Source: Sindora glabra (lineage: Eukaryota; Streptophyta; Magnoliopsida; Fabales; Fabaceae). From it: a DNA stretch of 64,000 bases. The notes below the pieces were generated by a model. The model did not search any database. It worked only from the letters and a program-made list of their open reading frames with translations, and was not told the origin of the DNA. The translations under genes were made by a program, and so were the position numbers. This document shows positions 34,480-46,605 of the stretch, piece by piece. Numbering within the stretch: the first letter of the stretch is position 1; each line of letters opens with the position of its first letter. Where the stretch lies: assembly GCA_020226215.1 (NCBI GenBank), contig CM035229.1:83469343-83533342 (forward strand), in the 5' to 3' direction.

Positions 34480-36464
34480 AGTGGAGAATGCTGCCAGTCT
34501 TACTATTAAACAACATACTTCAAATTTTTCCTTTAGTAAAGATTTAGTAAACATATCAACATCATTATCATCTATATGAACTTTTCTCAAGTTGGAGTAA
34601 CTTGTTACTCAAAACATCACATATTCAATGATAACAAACATCAATGTGTTTTCAACTTTGCATGGAAAGTAGAATTTCTTATTGTCATTAAGATATAGCA
34701 ATCTTGATTAAATCCAAGTTCTTAAAGAAATTTCTTTATCCACAGCAACTCTTTACACACTTCAGTTGTTGCAATAAATTTTATCTTTGTTATTGAAAAA
34801 GCAACACATTTTTGCAACCTAAATTGCTATGCTACAATTCCCCCTGCAAATTTAATTAAATAACCAAATATAGACATACAAGAATCAATATTTACAGCCA
34901 AGTATGCATCAATAAATCCAATTAGTAAAATTTTTTTATCTCCAAAGCATAAGCTTAACTTAAAGATATCTCATAATTTATTTTACAACATTCCAATGCT
35001 CTTTATCTAGATTTAAGAGAAAATGACTTACTGTACCAATAGCATGAGTAATATCAGATCTAGTACATACCATAACATACACTAAACTTCCACCTACTAA
35101 GGCATAAGAAATTCTTTTCATATCTTGTTATTGCTTATCTATAGTTGGATATTGCTTAATACTCAATTTAAAGTGAGTAGTAAGAGAACTTGAAATAGCT
35201 TTAGTATTTTCCATAACAAATCTCTAAAGTACCTTTTTGATATATTTCTCTTGTGACAAATAGAGCTTTCTTACACTATTGTTCCAAGCAATTATTATGC
35301 CCAAAATCTATTTTGCTTGATCCAAATCTTTCATAATGAAATAGTTACTTAATTATCTTTTCAATTCAACAATTCTCACAATATTCTTGCCACCAATCAA
35401 AATGTCATCAATATAAAGCAAAAAAATGATAAAATCATCACTAAAGAATTTTTAAACAAATATATAATAATCAAAGATTATCTTATGGTAATGTTACTCC
35501 CTTATAATTGACAAAAACTTCTTATACCACTGTTTAGGAGCCTGCTTTAACCTATGAAAAATATTCCTCAATCTGCATATATAGTTTTCTTTTCCTTTCA
35601 CTTCAAAACCCTCTGACTACTCCATATAAATTTCCTCTTCTAAATTACTATGAAAAAAAGCTATCTTCACATCTATCTACTCAATTTGCAAATTAAGATT
35701 ACCTGCTAAGCCAAGTATTGTACAAATAGAAAACATTTTTACAATAAGAGAAAAATTTTCATCAGAGTCAATCCCTTTTTTTTTTACTGAATCCCCTTAT
35801 AACTAATTTGATTTTATATTGAGGCTTACACCCACTTGTTCTTTAAAGCTTTCATATAATTTTACTAACTTATAGGTGTGATTTTCTTACAAAAATTTTA
35901 TTTCATCATACATAGCTTGAATCCACTTACTTTTATGTTCATCTTCTATGATCTCATCATAACGTTCTAGCTCTCCTTCACCAGTTAAAAGAATAAACTT
36001 ATCTTTAGTATACCTTGTAAAAGGTTATCTAATTTTAGTTGATTTTGTAAGTGCAATAACTAGATTATCTAATGTTAGTCATTTATCATATTCATTTTGT
36101 GGAGGGTCATCTATATTAGTTGTATCATTCTCAAAATTCTAAGTTTTAACTCTATTCTGCTCCTTTGTTGGATGAACTATATCCAAGTTAGGTGATGGTT
36201 TACAGTGCTAAGGACCATCATTTCTTCCTTACTAATATTTTTCAATGTTTAATCTTCCACAAACACAACATCTCTACTTTTAATCAACTTCTATTCAACA
36301 AGATCATAGAATTTGTAACCATATTCATCTTTACCATAACCTAAAAATATACATTGCTTTATTTTTATATCAAGCTTAGATCTCTTATTCTTAAGAACAT
36401 GCACAAATGCTTTACTTCCAAAAACTCATAAATGATCATAAGAAACATTCTTACCTAAATATCA
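34480..36464 (-). pseudogene. Copia reverse transcriptase and RNase H, degenerate
   Basis: On the minus strand, LLYIDDILIGGK is read at about 35432-35390. This is the catalytic YxDD box of the reverse transcriptase. Upstream of it (35500-36060) are the KKAFLHSDLEEEIYM- and RLVAKG-type regions in broken frames. RNase H lies at 34480-34900. Stops are frequent. The polyprotein continues beyond the solo LTR at 38819. Confidence 0.8.
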
Positions 36465-38813
36465 TGACCCTAACTCGATCGTGACCGACGTGGAACCCCT
36501 TTACCATTTTCCACCAACCTATTCCTAGCTAACTATCTTAATTCAAAATAACAAAGCCTTGTATTTATAAGGAATCTAGAAATTAAAAAAAGAACTTTCA
36601 ATAAGATTTTTACTAAAAGATGAAGAAGTTAGGTATACTTATAGCCCTCCAAAATGAGGATAAGCAAACCTAACTAACTCTATAGGAAATTAGTGAACGT
36701 TTCCCCCTATCTATCTCCATGACAAACAAGAGGCCCAAAATATTCTATATACATAAATTGTGTTATCAAAATACCGTCAATAAGTTCCCATGAACTCTAA
36801 CTTTGAGGAGGTGGTGGTGGAGGCTTAACTTAAAATTTTATGAAATAAAATATGAAAAAGTGAGTTCGTGGCTCAGTGAGTGAATAATTTATAGATATAA
36901 TAATAAATTACAATAACTTACCTATCGGACTATCTTCATTTAACCATTCATATCATAATTAAACATATTAGAAACTAAGAACCAAGTTCAATAAAATTAA
37001 TATATAATCATTTTATTTTTGAATATCTCATATACGAATACTCAAAGATAACTATAATCAAGTCACTACATATTTGAAACAATAAGTAAAGAATATACAA
37101 TCATCTTCTTTTTGTCTCCCGGGTTAACTTTATACTCTCTACAAGCTTTTCCTCCTTATCCTTCTAATGTCTGCCTTATACCTTCCACAAGCATCTCACT
37201 AAAAACTTTTCATCCGATATTCATAACATCGCCTTGATCACATTTCTCACCTTTATTATCACTCATAGCATGTTTCATAATGCAACTTTAGACATTAGAG
37301 CTCAAACTCTATCCAATACAATCACAATTCAATTCAATGTACATCATAATATCTATCAGCATCACCATACCTTCTTGTATAACTATAAGTATTTACACAT
37401 ATCGTAGCTCTTATATTATATTTTATCATAAACTACTATACATTTATTGCTTAGAGACTAAATATCCATGTTAGGTCATTATAAGGTATGGAAACATAAA
37501 ACAGATTAAATATAGGTTACTATATGATGATCATAATTCTTATCTTTGAGTAATGCCTTACGAATAACTTATAAACTATAGATGTATTATGTATGAAACT
37601 CTTTTCATATGAAAGTAGGTTCAATCACCTTTCCATAGACTACTCATTTGCCTAAATTGACTAATTTTTGAAAGAATTATGTCTTTTTGAAGTTAGACAT
37701 AAAAGTTCTCTTTTTTGAATTTTAGAGTTCATAACCTTTACTTACTATTTTAACAATATCTTAAAATATATATAATTTTGATTTAAAACCAATGCTATTT
37801 GAAAGTAAACTTAATTACCTTTAAAATAATAGGTAATTTGTTTAAAACGAATATAAGATGAAAGAGTTATGCCCCTTCAAAGTCAACATAAAATTTTACA
37901 ATCAATGAATCAATTAGTGAATTAATTCATTAACCCAGTTTTCGCCTTATTACTCAATTCTGAAGCCCAGTTTCACCTTTGGACCCTTAGAATCGATTGG
38001 TGAATCGATTCACACATGAAAAATTTAATTTTCTATAAAAATTTTACTATATAACTGATCCAAAACAGCTCATAAACATATATAATACACATTAAACCCA
38101 AGTATAATCATTAATATACTTATCTAACATCTCATATCACCTCTTTCTTCTATTACTTCCATAACATCAAAATAAACTAGAATCAAGTAAAGTCACAAAT
38201 CAACTAATATTTTATATATATCTTCATATAACCTTAAAATCTATAAATTTAGCTAGATTATCCACTCACTTTGTCTGGAAAAGGATGCTAGAAGCTTAGT
38301 TTGATGATTTTTTAGCTCTAATCATATCAAAATTCATGAATTTCATAATTAGGGCTCAAAGTGCTCCACAAAATCAAATAAATTTCATCAATTAAGAACA
38401 AATGGGAGGGGATCTTGATGAAAATATTATTCTTACCTTGATTGGAGGAAAAATCCAATGAGATTTAAAGTCTTCTTGCTTGATTAAGGGAATGGTGAGA
38501 GAAATTCTTGTAGAGAGAGATGGAAGAATGAGAGGAATAAAGAGAATGAAGAGAATATAGGGCTTAGGGCTTAAATGAGGAAAATAAAACCCCAGTGGCA
38601 TTTTCTAAAAAATACTTTTAAATATCTTCCATACTTATATACTTACTTATATTAGTATATAACTTTATACCTTAAGATTCTAATAAACTTTTCCCAATAA
38701 AATTTCACCTGAATCACGTTCTTACTTTTATTAATTCTATTTTATTTCTTATTTTACACATAATATTCTTAATTTAACTGAATTTATCGATTGTATTAAC
38801 TCCTTCAATCTCA
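36465..38813. mobile_element. Solo LTR (probably Ty3/gypsy), 2.35 kb
   Basis: The segment starts TGACCCTAACTCG and ends TTCAATCTCA. It is flanked by TATCA on both sides (36460-36464 and 38814-38818), a 5-bp target duplication. It interrupts the copia integrase region and has no polymerase motif. A run of AG-rich, ORF-poor sequence at 38400-38600 is usual in large gypsy LTRs. Removing it rejoins copia sequence. The gypsy label is by general resemblance only. Confidence 0.65.
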
Positions 38814-38818
38814 TATCA

Positions 38819-40623
38819 AATTTTCTAATTTATTTATAAGTAAGAAAAGTGTAATGCTAACCACACCTTTTATGGCATTTCAAATTGCAAAGGAACATAT
38901 GGTCAATAAATCAAAACATGCATAATTGTATTTGAAGCTTTAACTTAAAATGTTTTTAGCAGTCCAGCATATGAAAGTTAATATCTAACTTTCTTACCTA
39001 ATATTCAATTCATCTTTTTAGCTAGGCCATTCAATTAAAGAATTTATGCTAGTGTTTTTTTATGTTTAATATCTTATTCGTTGCAATAAGCATTAAAAGA
39101 TCTTAAATATTCACCTTTATTATAAATGCATATGTATTTGAATTTCTTCCCTATTTCTTTTTTAACTAAAGCATGAAATTGTTTAAATATGCTAAACACT
39201 TGGTCTTTTACCTTTAATATGTATATCCATATCTTCCTTGAGTGATCATTAATGAATGTAACAAAATAAAGAGAGCTGCTAAGTGTTCTTATACTTATAG
39301 GACCATACACATTAGAATACATCAATTCAAGTATTTCTAATTTTCTAGAAGATGAATAACTTTTAAAAGCTACTCTGTTTTATTTTGTAGCTAAATAATG
39401 ATCACATCTTTATAAATGGGAACTTTGTATTCCACATAATGTATCTCTTTTAGCTAAAATAGCAATCCCTTCTTACTCATATGACATAACCTCTTATGTT
39501 ATAACTCAGTTTTATCACTTGACTTTGTAGAATTAATAATATCTCTGACAATTTTTGCTTGAGTCAAGAAAAGTATAGAATATCTTAATTCTTTAGCCAT
39601 AACTATAAAAACTTTGGTAAGCTTCCACTTGTCATATGATAAGAAATTATCATAACCTTTATCATAAAGTTTACTTATAGATAGCAGGTTCAATTAAATG
39701 TCTAGAACATGTTTTACATGCTTAAGGATTAATCTAGTTCCATTAGATTTTTTCAAAATTATATCTCCAATACCAGTACACTTTACTGCACCCTTATAAA
39801 CTAATCTTACATCTTTAAAATCATTAGGAGTATAAAATGAAAAAATATCCTTTTCACATGTTATATGGGTGGAAGTATTACTATTAACTACCTAACTAGT
39901 TTTATTTTTTGGAAGGTTGATAACATTATCTTTATAAACTAAAAGAAATTAATCAATAATTGTATTAGTCCTATCTTCATCACTTTCATCTTTTTTACTT
40001 TCCCTTTTTTCTTCATGACTTTTCTTTTTATTATCTTTTTTCAACTTCCAGTAATATTTCTTGATATGTCCCTTTTTGTTACAATAATGACACTTAATAT
40101 TTTCAAATCTTTTTCTAGAATTGCTTTTATTCTGATCTTTGTTCCTTGCACCCTGACTTTTACTTCTCCTCTAAAACTCAATAACCATAATACCCGGCTA
40201 TGAAAAAGAACCATGTGATTTCCTTCTAAACTTTTCATTCAAGATGCCATTTTTAGCAATATCTATAGTTATTATGTCATTTAGGGTAAAATTAAATATA
40301 GACATTCCAAAAGTCTCCTATGAGTCTGGTAAAAAACTAAGAAACATTAAATCCTGAACTTTATTTTCAAAATTAATACCAATAGCAGAAAGCTAATTAA
40401 TGATCCCTTGATAGGTATTCAAGTGATCTATCATTAAAGTATCATCTTAATATTTTATACTTATCATTTGCTTTATCAAGAATATTTTATTATTCTCGAT
40501 CTTTCTAGCATATAATTTTCAAGTTTAATCTATAATGTATGAGCATGTGTTTTTGTTTCAATATGATTTCATATATTCTCTTTTACCCACTATCTAATAT
40601 ATCTGCAAACCTGCCTATGTAAC
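38819..40623 (-). pseudogene. Copia gag, zinc knuckle, protease and integrase region, degenerate
   Basis: The integrase core is at 39325-39074 (MMYSNVYGPISIRTL, YFVTFINDHSRKIWIYILK, FKYICIYNKGEYL). GAG-pre-integrase lies at 39693-39400 (MNLLSISKLYDKGYDNF), preceded by the protease region near 39850. A zinc knuckle of the CHYCNKKGHIKKYYWK type lies at about 40100-40050 in mixed frames. Gag runs from about 40240 to 40623 and continues after the solo LTR at 42219-42400. Frames are broken throughout. Confidence 0.85.
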
Positions 40624-42213
40624 TATTGGTGTGTGTCCTAGGAGTCAATTATAGAGATGATTGTAATAAATACACAATGTATTATGTTTTATTTTAGGCA
40701 ATTCAAATTATTATATTTTTGTTTCATAATTTTATTACTCTGTGCAATTATAACTTAAATATAATAATTATCCTTGGAATAGCTTTACTATCCCTAAAAT
40801 GTCCATAGTCAAGTATTATTGCAAAAGGATAGTAATAATACATCGAGACTAGCATGTATAGTGATTGATGATTATGAATTATGGATATGTGATATCAAGT
40901 CAATACATGAGTACATTGTTAGTAAACAGTATACTAGACTGACCCACTTTGAAAATACTGCATGGATAGACGTGTTATTAGTTTTTCTCATATGACCACA
41001 AATGCTTATAGTTTTTTCACCTAAAGTCACTATAATTCCCTACACGAAGAGTTACTTACTTTGATGTTATCCTATGTCACTTTTAATCAAGATGACGAGT
41101 AGGACATTAATTGGGTGTGTTACGAATCATGTAGAGGGAAGTGAGTGATGTAGATGAGATTTTGTTATTCTTATATAAAAGAGAGATATCCTTGGGCCCC
41201 TTGATTGAGTGAGACTTAGAAATGTATGGCCATGCTCAATTGGATTAATATGTGATATTGATAATTTATTTTAAGTTTACTCAATATCAAGAAATATAAA
41301 TTGAACATTAACGAGGATGACACACTCTATACCTCCAATTCGATTTGGATATTGTTACAAAAAGGATTATGATGCAAAGCGTTGATCATATATTAGATGG
41401 ATGTCGAATCACAAACATTCTTACTACTTAAGTGGCAGTGATGTATTACTAGATATTACTCACTATCTATAACCCAATAATGAGTCATTGTCAATGTAGT
41501 AAGAATCTACAAGGTTACACAAAAGGAGTTGGAATGAGATAAATTGAACTTATTTTCGTGCATATATATTATTATTAAGATAATAATATATTTTTCACAT
41601 AATATATATATAATATTATGTAATATTATTTGATATTAAAGTAATATCGAATAATTATGTTATTAGATATTAGATAATTATATTATGAGATAATATTATT
41701 ATCTAATATAAGATAATTATATGTCAATTTAATATTAAATAATTAATAGATAAGTCTTATCTCTCCTCACTCTCTCTATAATAAGGATAAGGTGATAGTT
41801 GATAAGTGTGATTAGGATTCTTTTGAAGTATTATCCTAGTAGGACTAGGATTGTGATATACCTTAATTCTATAAAAGGACTTGAAGGCAGCACTTTAAAA
41901 AAAGGCACATTAGCTTCAATAAAACCCTAAATCACTCAAAAATGTCTAATCCTAATCCTAGTAAGAGAGATGAATCCTAGCAGCTTTGTGGAGGGAGAAG
42001 TTGTTGTTCACTCCGGATGGATACCATAGAGACGTTGTACTTATTGGCCGACATTTGATTCATCCACTCTCTCAAGTTTTTGTTCAGAAAAGAGCACGAG
42101 TACAAAAAAGATAAAATCCTAACCATCAAATTATGCCCCTTTGCATGGATCCTAAGTAAAATTTGAATAAAAAAATTTAATATTTACTGCGTATATTGAT
42201 TTAAAACCTAACA
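40624..42213 (+). mobile_element. Solo LTR, family S, copy 1
   Basis: The 1590-bp segment aligns over its whole length with 53085-54739. It starts TATTGGTGTGTGTCCTAG (TG turned to TA) and ends AAAACCTAACA. It is flanked by GTAAC on both sides (40619-40623 and 42214-42218). A TATA-like TTCTATAAAAGGAC at about 41866 gives plus orientation. It sits inside the copia gag. Confidence 0.9.
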
Positions 42214-42811
42214 GTAACAAATCTAATTCTAAATCTAATTTATTTTTAAGTTTTTTAATAGTAAATACAATAAATAGTAGTCTTTCACGTCAAGTAAATT
42301 TTCCATCTTTCTTTTTCAAAGAGCATAATTCTCACTATTCAAAAATAATATTCTACCTATATTAACCTTCATATTTATGTAAGTAGAATATACTAGAACT
42401 TAAGCTCTAATACCGCTTGCTAGAAAAAATGACCAAAGTAACACATAGTGAAAATTAAATTATTCACTTGGATCAACTTTTTTCACATGTGTAATAAAAC
42501 ATACCACTAGAAAATATTACAAGAAAAATAATTAGGAGACCAGTAATTTTTAAAGTGGAAAACCATTTAATATGAAAGTAAAAATTATAAGATATAGTCC
42601 AGTAAAAAGTCCACTAATAAAATAATAGATATAATATTTTTTCAAAAATTCTAGAAAATAACTAGTATAATAATTTTTCACCAAAATAATTGGAATTCTC
42701 AATAAAATCAATATAATAATTAACACCAAATTACAATGTAAAACCATCCAATAGAAAAGAAGAAAAATAATAGAACAATATGGATGATACTACCTAAATT
42801 ACCAGTAACAA

Positions 42812-44554
42812 TGATAAGCAAGGTTTTGTCTATATTAATTCCTCTTATTTCATGTCTTTTAGTATGTTATATTTGCTAAATTTCACAAAATAATTTGAGG
42901 TTAGTTTTATAATATTCTGAATTTATTTTATTAATGCTAGATTTTAACATGATTTCTATTTTTAAGATATATTTTTCGTTTTGGATGTCAGATTGGAGTG
43001 ATCTTTATAACATTAAAAAACTAAAAGAAAGATCTATAATTTGGTATTTTAGTCAAAGCTCAGTTTAGACTCTTTGAAGCCTTTATTTAGTTAAAAAGTT
43101 GAGGCCCTGTCTCTATCCCAATTGAGTTACTTTGGTTTTCGATTATATCTGGAGTTATAAAGGTTTAATTAATATAAAATCAGTGCCCAAATCTTTATAA
43201 AACTTAGCTCTATAACTTTTATGTTCATTGTTTACCCAAATTACATTGTTTCAGTAATTTTATATTGGCTGGAATTCAGACTTGCGAGAATTCATTGTTA
43301 TAATTCTTAGAGTTAATTACTTTGTAAAATTAGGCTCTAGACTTCTAAAAATTAGGAAAGCCCCATTCTTGTAATTTTAAAAGACATAGAATTCAAGTTC
43401 AATAAGGTTTTAGGATAATTAAATTAAGTATAAAGGCAAGAACATAAATGAGACACTTTTACGCTCTAAATAGTAGCATAGTTTTTTTTATTTTAACTTA
43501 TGTTCTTTGGTCATAGAAAGCTAAATTTGGAATTAGTTTAAGGAGTTCGAAGCTTTTCTCTTCCGAATTATAAGATCATGATTTGTAACGTTAACTTTTT
43601 CTAATTCATTTTTTTTCCTTAATTACTTGGGCTAATTTTTTGAAATTACATGTGTTAGATATTGATTTAGTATAATTGATATTTATCCTTATAATTTCTA
43701 ATCTTTTGTTATTTTGATGTTGAATTGTGATTAGTTAATCATGATTTTACATATAGGGATAAAAGGTTGTGGGATTAATTTGGAGATTTCTAATTACTTG
43801 TGCTGATTTCTTGAAATTACATGTGTTGGATGTTGATTTAATATAATTGATATTTATTCTTATAATTTCTAATATTTTTTTTATTTTAATGTTGAATTAT
43901 GGTTGGCTAATCATGGTTTTACACATAGGGGTAAAAGGTTGTGGGATTAATTTGGAGATTTCTAATTCTATTTCTCAATTCAATCAAATTATATCTTTAA
44001 ATCAATTTTGATCTAACTTAGAGATTATAGTGATTACTTAATTTAGTTAATCTTAATTAATTAAATCTTAGATGATTATCCAGTATATGGTTCATGAATT
44101 ATTGTAGGGATTTCAAATAATTTAAAGTTAAAAGATTAATTAGAAAAGTCAAATATCAATTGATTCATAATTAATGCAAACTAAAACTCTTAATTCCTTA
44201 AATTAGTTATTTTATTACTTTAGTTTCTTCTTTACTATTTATTTTGCATTTTGCTTTATCTAATATGTTTATTTTGAATCACGAAATCCCTCCATTCTAT
44301 GTTCTGCATAATACTGCATATTGCATTCATACTGCATTCTGCATTATTATTTGCATCCATATTGCATTCTATTTATATTTGTTTTATTTGTTTCTTCAAT
44401 TTTTCATGAAAAAATAATATAAACAATTATATAAATATCATTAGCAAGAAAATTTAAAGGATCATAAGGATATGACTTAGTTTGTCACGTTGTATTACAT
44501 TTTTTTTAATAAATCATTATAATCTAATTTTGGTATATTGTGATATGCAAATCA
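42812..44554. mobile_element. Solo LTR, family T, nested in a copia LTR
   Basis: The 1743-bp segment begins TGATAAGCAAGG and ends ATATGCAAATCA, with AACAA on both sides (42807-42811 and 44555-44559). Without it the two parts of the copia LTR join as in the left LTR (ACAATAACATACTCAAATC at 34141). No coding potential was seen. It contains a 170-bp tandem duplication. Confidence 0.8.
43624..43966. repeat. Two-copy tandem repeat of about 170 bp inside solo LTR T
   Basis: Each copy contains GAAATTACATGTGTT, TATAATTGATATTTAT, TTATAATTTCTAAT, and the shared GGTTGTGGGATTAATTTGGA followed by GATTTCTAATT. Similarity is high, with few differences. Confidence 0.9.
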
Positions 44555-45083
44555 AACAACATATCCAAATCAAATATGAATATGAGTAAATAAGATGATA
44601 ATTTTTCTGGTACAATTTGTCAAAATAGCTTCTTCCTATGCCATCCCACGTAACAAAGCAATTTGGCTTGTAGTCGTTCGGCTACTCAAGGCAAAAAGTT
44701 TTCTTCACGTCATACGAGACAACCTTTTTAATCCAACCACACGCATGGAATCCTCTCTTTGCAGTCCTTATATATATAAGGAAAGGCTATTTAAAACCAA
44801 AACAAAATTGAGTTTTCAAAGGACAAATAGAGCATATTACAATTTTTACCCATATGCCCTTTTTTGATCTTTTATATTCTTTTTTTTTCTTTATATACAA
44901 TAATAAATATGAAACTAAAACAAACTTGACTTTTCAAAGTTCAAGTAGAGAATATTACAATTTTTTTCCCATATGCCCTTTTTTTTATCTTTTATATTCT
45001 TTTTTTTTATACATAATAATAAATATGAAGAAATTATCACTTAGGAGGAACCCACCGTCAACACACAAATCAAATTGTTGGAG

Positions 45084-45704
45084 ATGGATTGCAGTCTTCG
45101 CAGCTGTTGCAGCTGCATTACCTGCACAATCTTCTTCTTAGGCTTCTTATTTATATTCCTCTACGGCTTCATCAATCCCTCCAACATGAAATTCCATGTC
45201 ATTAACACTGCCCTCACTCAATTCAACCTCACAAACAACAACACCCTCTATTACAACTTCAAACACAACATCACTGCCAGAAACCCTAACAAAGACGTGA
45301 TCCTTTACTCCAGGGAAAACACAGCAATTGCTTGGTACAAAGATATGGAATTCGCTAGGGTGAGTTTGCCACCCTTCGACCAAGACCACAAGAACACCAC
45401 CCTTTTGCAGGTAGCATTCGAAGGCCACCAAGCCCTTGATCTCAAACCTCGTCACCTTGCTGAATACAACGAAGCGACCATAGCTGGGATTTACAACAAC
45501 GTAGCTGTGGATTTGGATCTTCTCATAAGGATTAAGTATTGGAGGACTAAGAGCAGTCGCTATAATCCACCGATTGTGCAGTGTAAAAGCACAAGAGTTC
45601 CTCTGATTGGTCCTGTTGGGAAATCGGCTGCAACACTTAATGATACAAAATGTGGAACTCCTTATTTCTTCCTAGACCGCGACCAAGAAAATGCTCATCC
45701 GTAG
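45084..45704 (+). CDS. NHL-3: NDR1/HIN1-like membrane protein (LEA_2), coding sequence intact, promoter displaced
   Basis: The product is 206 residues. Residues 1-11 are a short Cys-rich tip (MDCSLRSCCSC), about 12-31 a single membrane span, and about 40-165 the LEA_2 domain with NITARNPNKD, TAIAWYKD, SLPPFDQ, KNTTLLQVAFEGHQ and CKSTRVPL. It ends RDQENAHP. The ATG at 45084 is chosen because it gives the same short Cys-rich tip as NHL-2 and NHL-4. The role by family is a plasma-membrane protein of the NDR1/HIN1-like group, linked to defence responses. The oddity is upstream: only 15 bp of native leader remain before the ATG. Beyond the CACAA target duplication lies an 11.3-kb copia element, and the native promoter and most of the 5' UTR are at 33690-33766. 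The coding sequence has no break, so it decayed little after the insertion or is still used through another promoter. Confidence 0.9.
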   Translation: MDCSLRSCCSCITCTIFFLGFLFIFLYGFINPSNMKFHVINTALTQFNLTNNNTLYYNFKHNITARNPNKDVILYSRENTAIAWYKDMEFARVSLPPFDQDHKNTTLLQVAFEGHQALDLKPRHLAEYNEATIAGIYNNVAVDLDLLIRIKYWRTKSSRYNPPIVQCKSTRVPLIGPVGKSAATLNDTKCGTPYFFLDRDQENAHP

Positions 45705-46030
45705 CCGATCGGCAGTGAAAAATCCCGACATGCAATTTGAATTCGCGTGTGGAAAATATGTCCTTCCTGTTGTTCATCTGCAACAAAATAAGCAGCGCAG
45801 GTAATCATGCATGTACAAAGATGCTGATTTCAAGTTGACTAATAGTTTTACGTGCGGAGAAAGATTATTCGTAATTGTGGTTTATGTATTTCACGCAAAA
45901 ATGTATGATGCTCCCTATGTGGCTTATAGTTGTTAATCCCAGTCTGCTACAGCTAGACTTCTTGTTAATGTCAACGTCAATCATTCCTTCGGAGTTCAAA
46001 ACAATCCGACTTACCCATGTTTTGCAATCG
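45705..46030 (+). repeat. NHL-3 3' flank shared with NHL-1 and NHL-2
   Basis: The first 105 bp match 5176-5280 and the whole stretch matches the reverse of 14960-15303. It includes the likely 3' UTR. No other gene was seen. Confidence 0.85.
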
Positions 46031-46605
46031 AGTTTAGTGAAATTTAATTCATCTGTAAATGAAATGATTTACAATGAATTTTTTGAAAAAAATGATTTTA
46101 ATTTATTTGAAAGCAAATTTATTTGTTGGCAACAAACATATTAAAAAATGCTTACAATTCAATTTAAAAATAAATTTGATAATATCATAATAAATATAAT
46201 ACTAGAAAGAGGGTTATATAATCTTTTAGCCCAAATAAAATAAATTTTAATTAAATTCTTGATAAATTTAATGATTTCTATGGTGATATAAATATAAGAG
46301 TTTAAATTTGATCTATTGTTAATATGAAATATTTTATATTGTCGCTGAAAAGTTACAATAATTAATTTTGTTTAATAAATAATAAGGTTTTAATATTTTT
46401 TATTGATATAGTAATATATGGATAAGTTATAGTGTAAAAATAATTTATATTAATAAGGAATTAAATTTAATTCCTAATTGTTAACAGAAATTGCAAAAAA
46501 ATTGAAATTGAATGAATTGTCTCGTTATTTAAATCCAAATACCGCTTTAAAAAAATTATTTGAAAATAAGACAAAATCTTTTTCAATCATTTCAAACAAA
46601 ACAGG
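46031..46605. other. AT-rich spacer
   Basis: Nothing recognisable lies between the NHL-3 3' flank and the Pack-CACTA element. Short ORFs here have no family features. Confidence 0.6.

Larger units (their letters stand above)
33767..45063 (-). mobile_element. Ty1/copia retrotransposon with three nested solo LTRs, inserted in the NHL-3 5' UTR
   Basis: Outer ends are TGTTGGAAAA (left) and CCGTCAACA (right), flanked by the 5-bp target duplication CACAA (33762-33766 and 45064-45068). LTRs are at 33767-34460 and 42418-45063. A primer binding site reading GGTATTAGAGC on the minus strand sits at 42406-42416, so the element is on the minus strand. Subtracting three insertions (36465-38813, 40624-42213, 42812-44554) leaves about 5.6 kb, a normal copia size. 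The coding region is full of stops. The order of events is clear: copia first, solo-LTR elements later. Confidence 0.92.
42418..45063 (-). mobile_element. 5' LTR of the NHL-3 copia, interrupted
   Basis: It begins TGCTAGAAAAAATG after the primer binding site and ends CCGTCAACA. It is split by a solo LTR at 42812-44554. The host LTR parts total about 900 bp, longer than the left LTR, partly because a unit of about 120 bp (AAACTTGACTTTTCAAAG ... TTTTATATTC) is tandemly duplicated at about 44790-45030. Its inner end faces left; its outer end lies 20 bp from the NHL-3 ATG. Confidence 0.88.

Noticed and set aside
45075..45083. Upstream start for NHL-3 at TTG 45075
   Set aside because: TTG is not a normal plant start, and the ATG at 45084 gives the same N-terminus layout as the paralogues.
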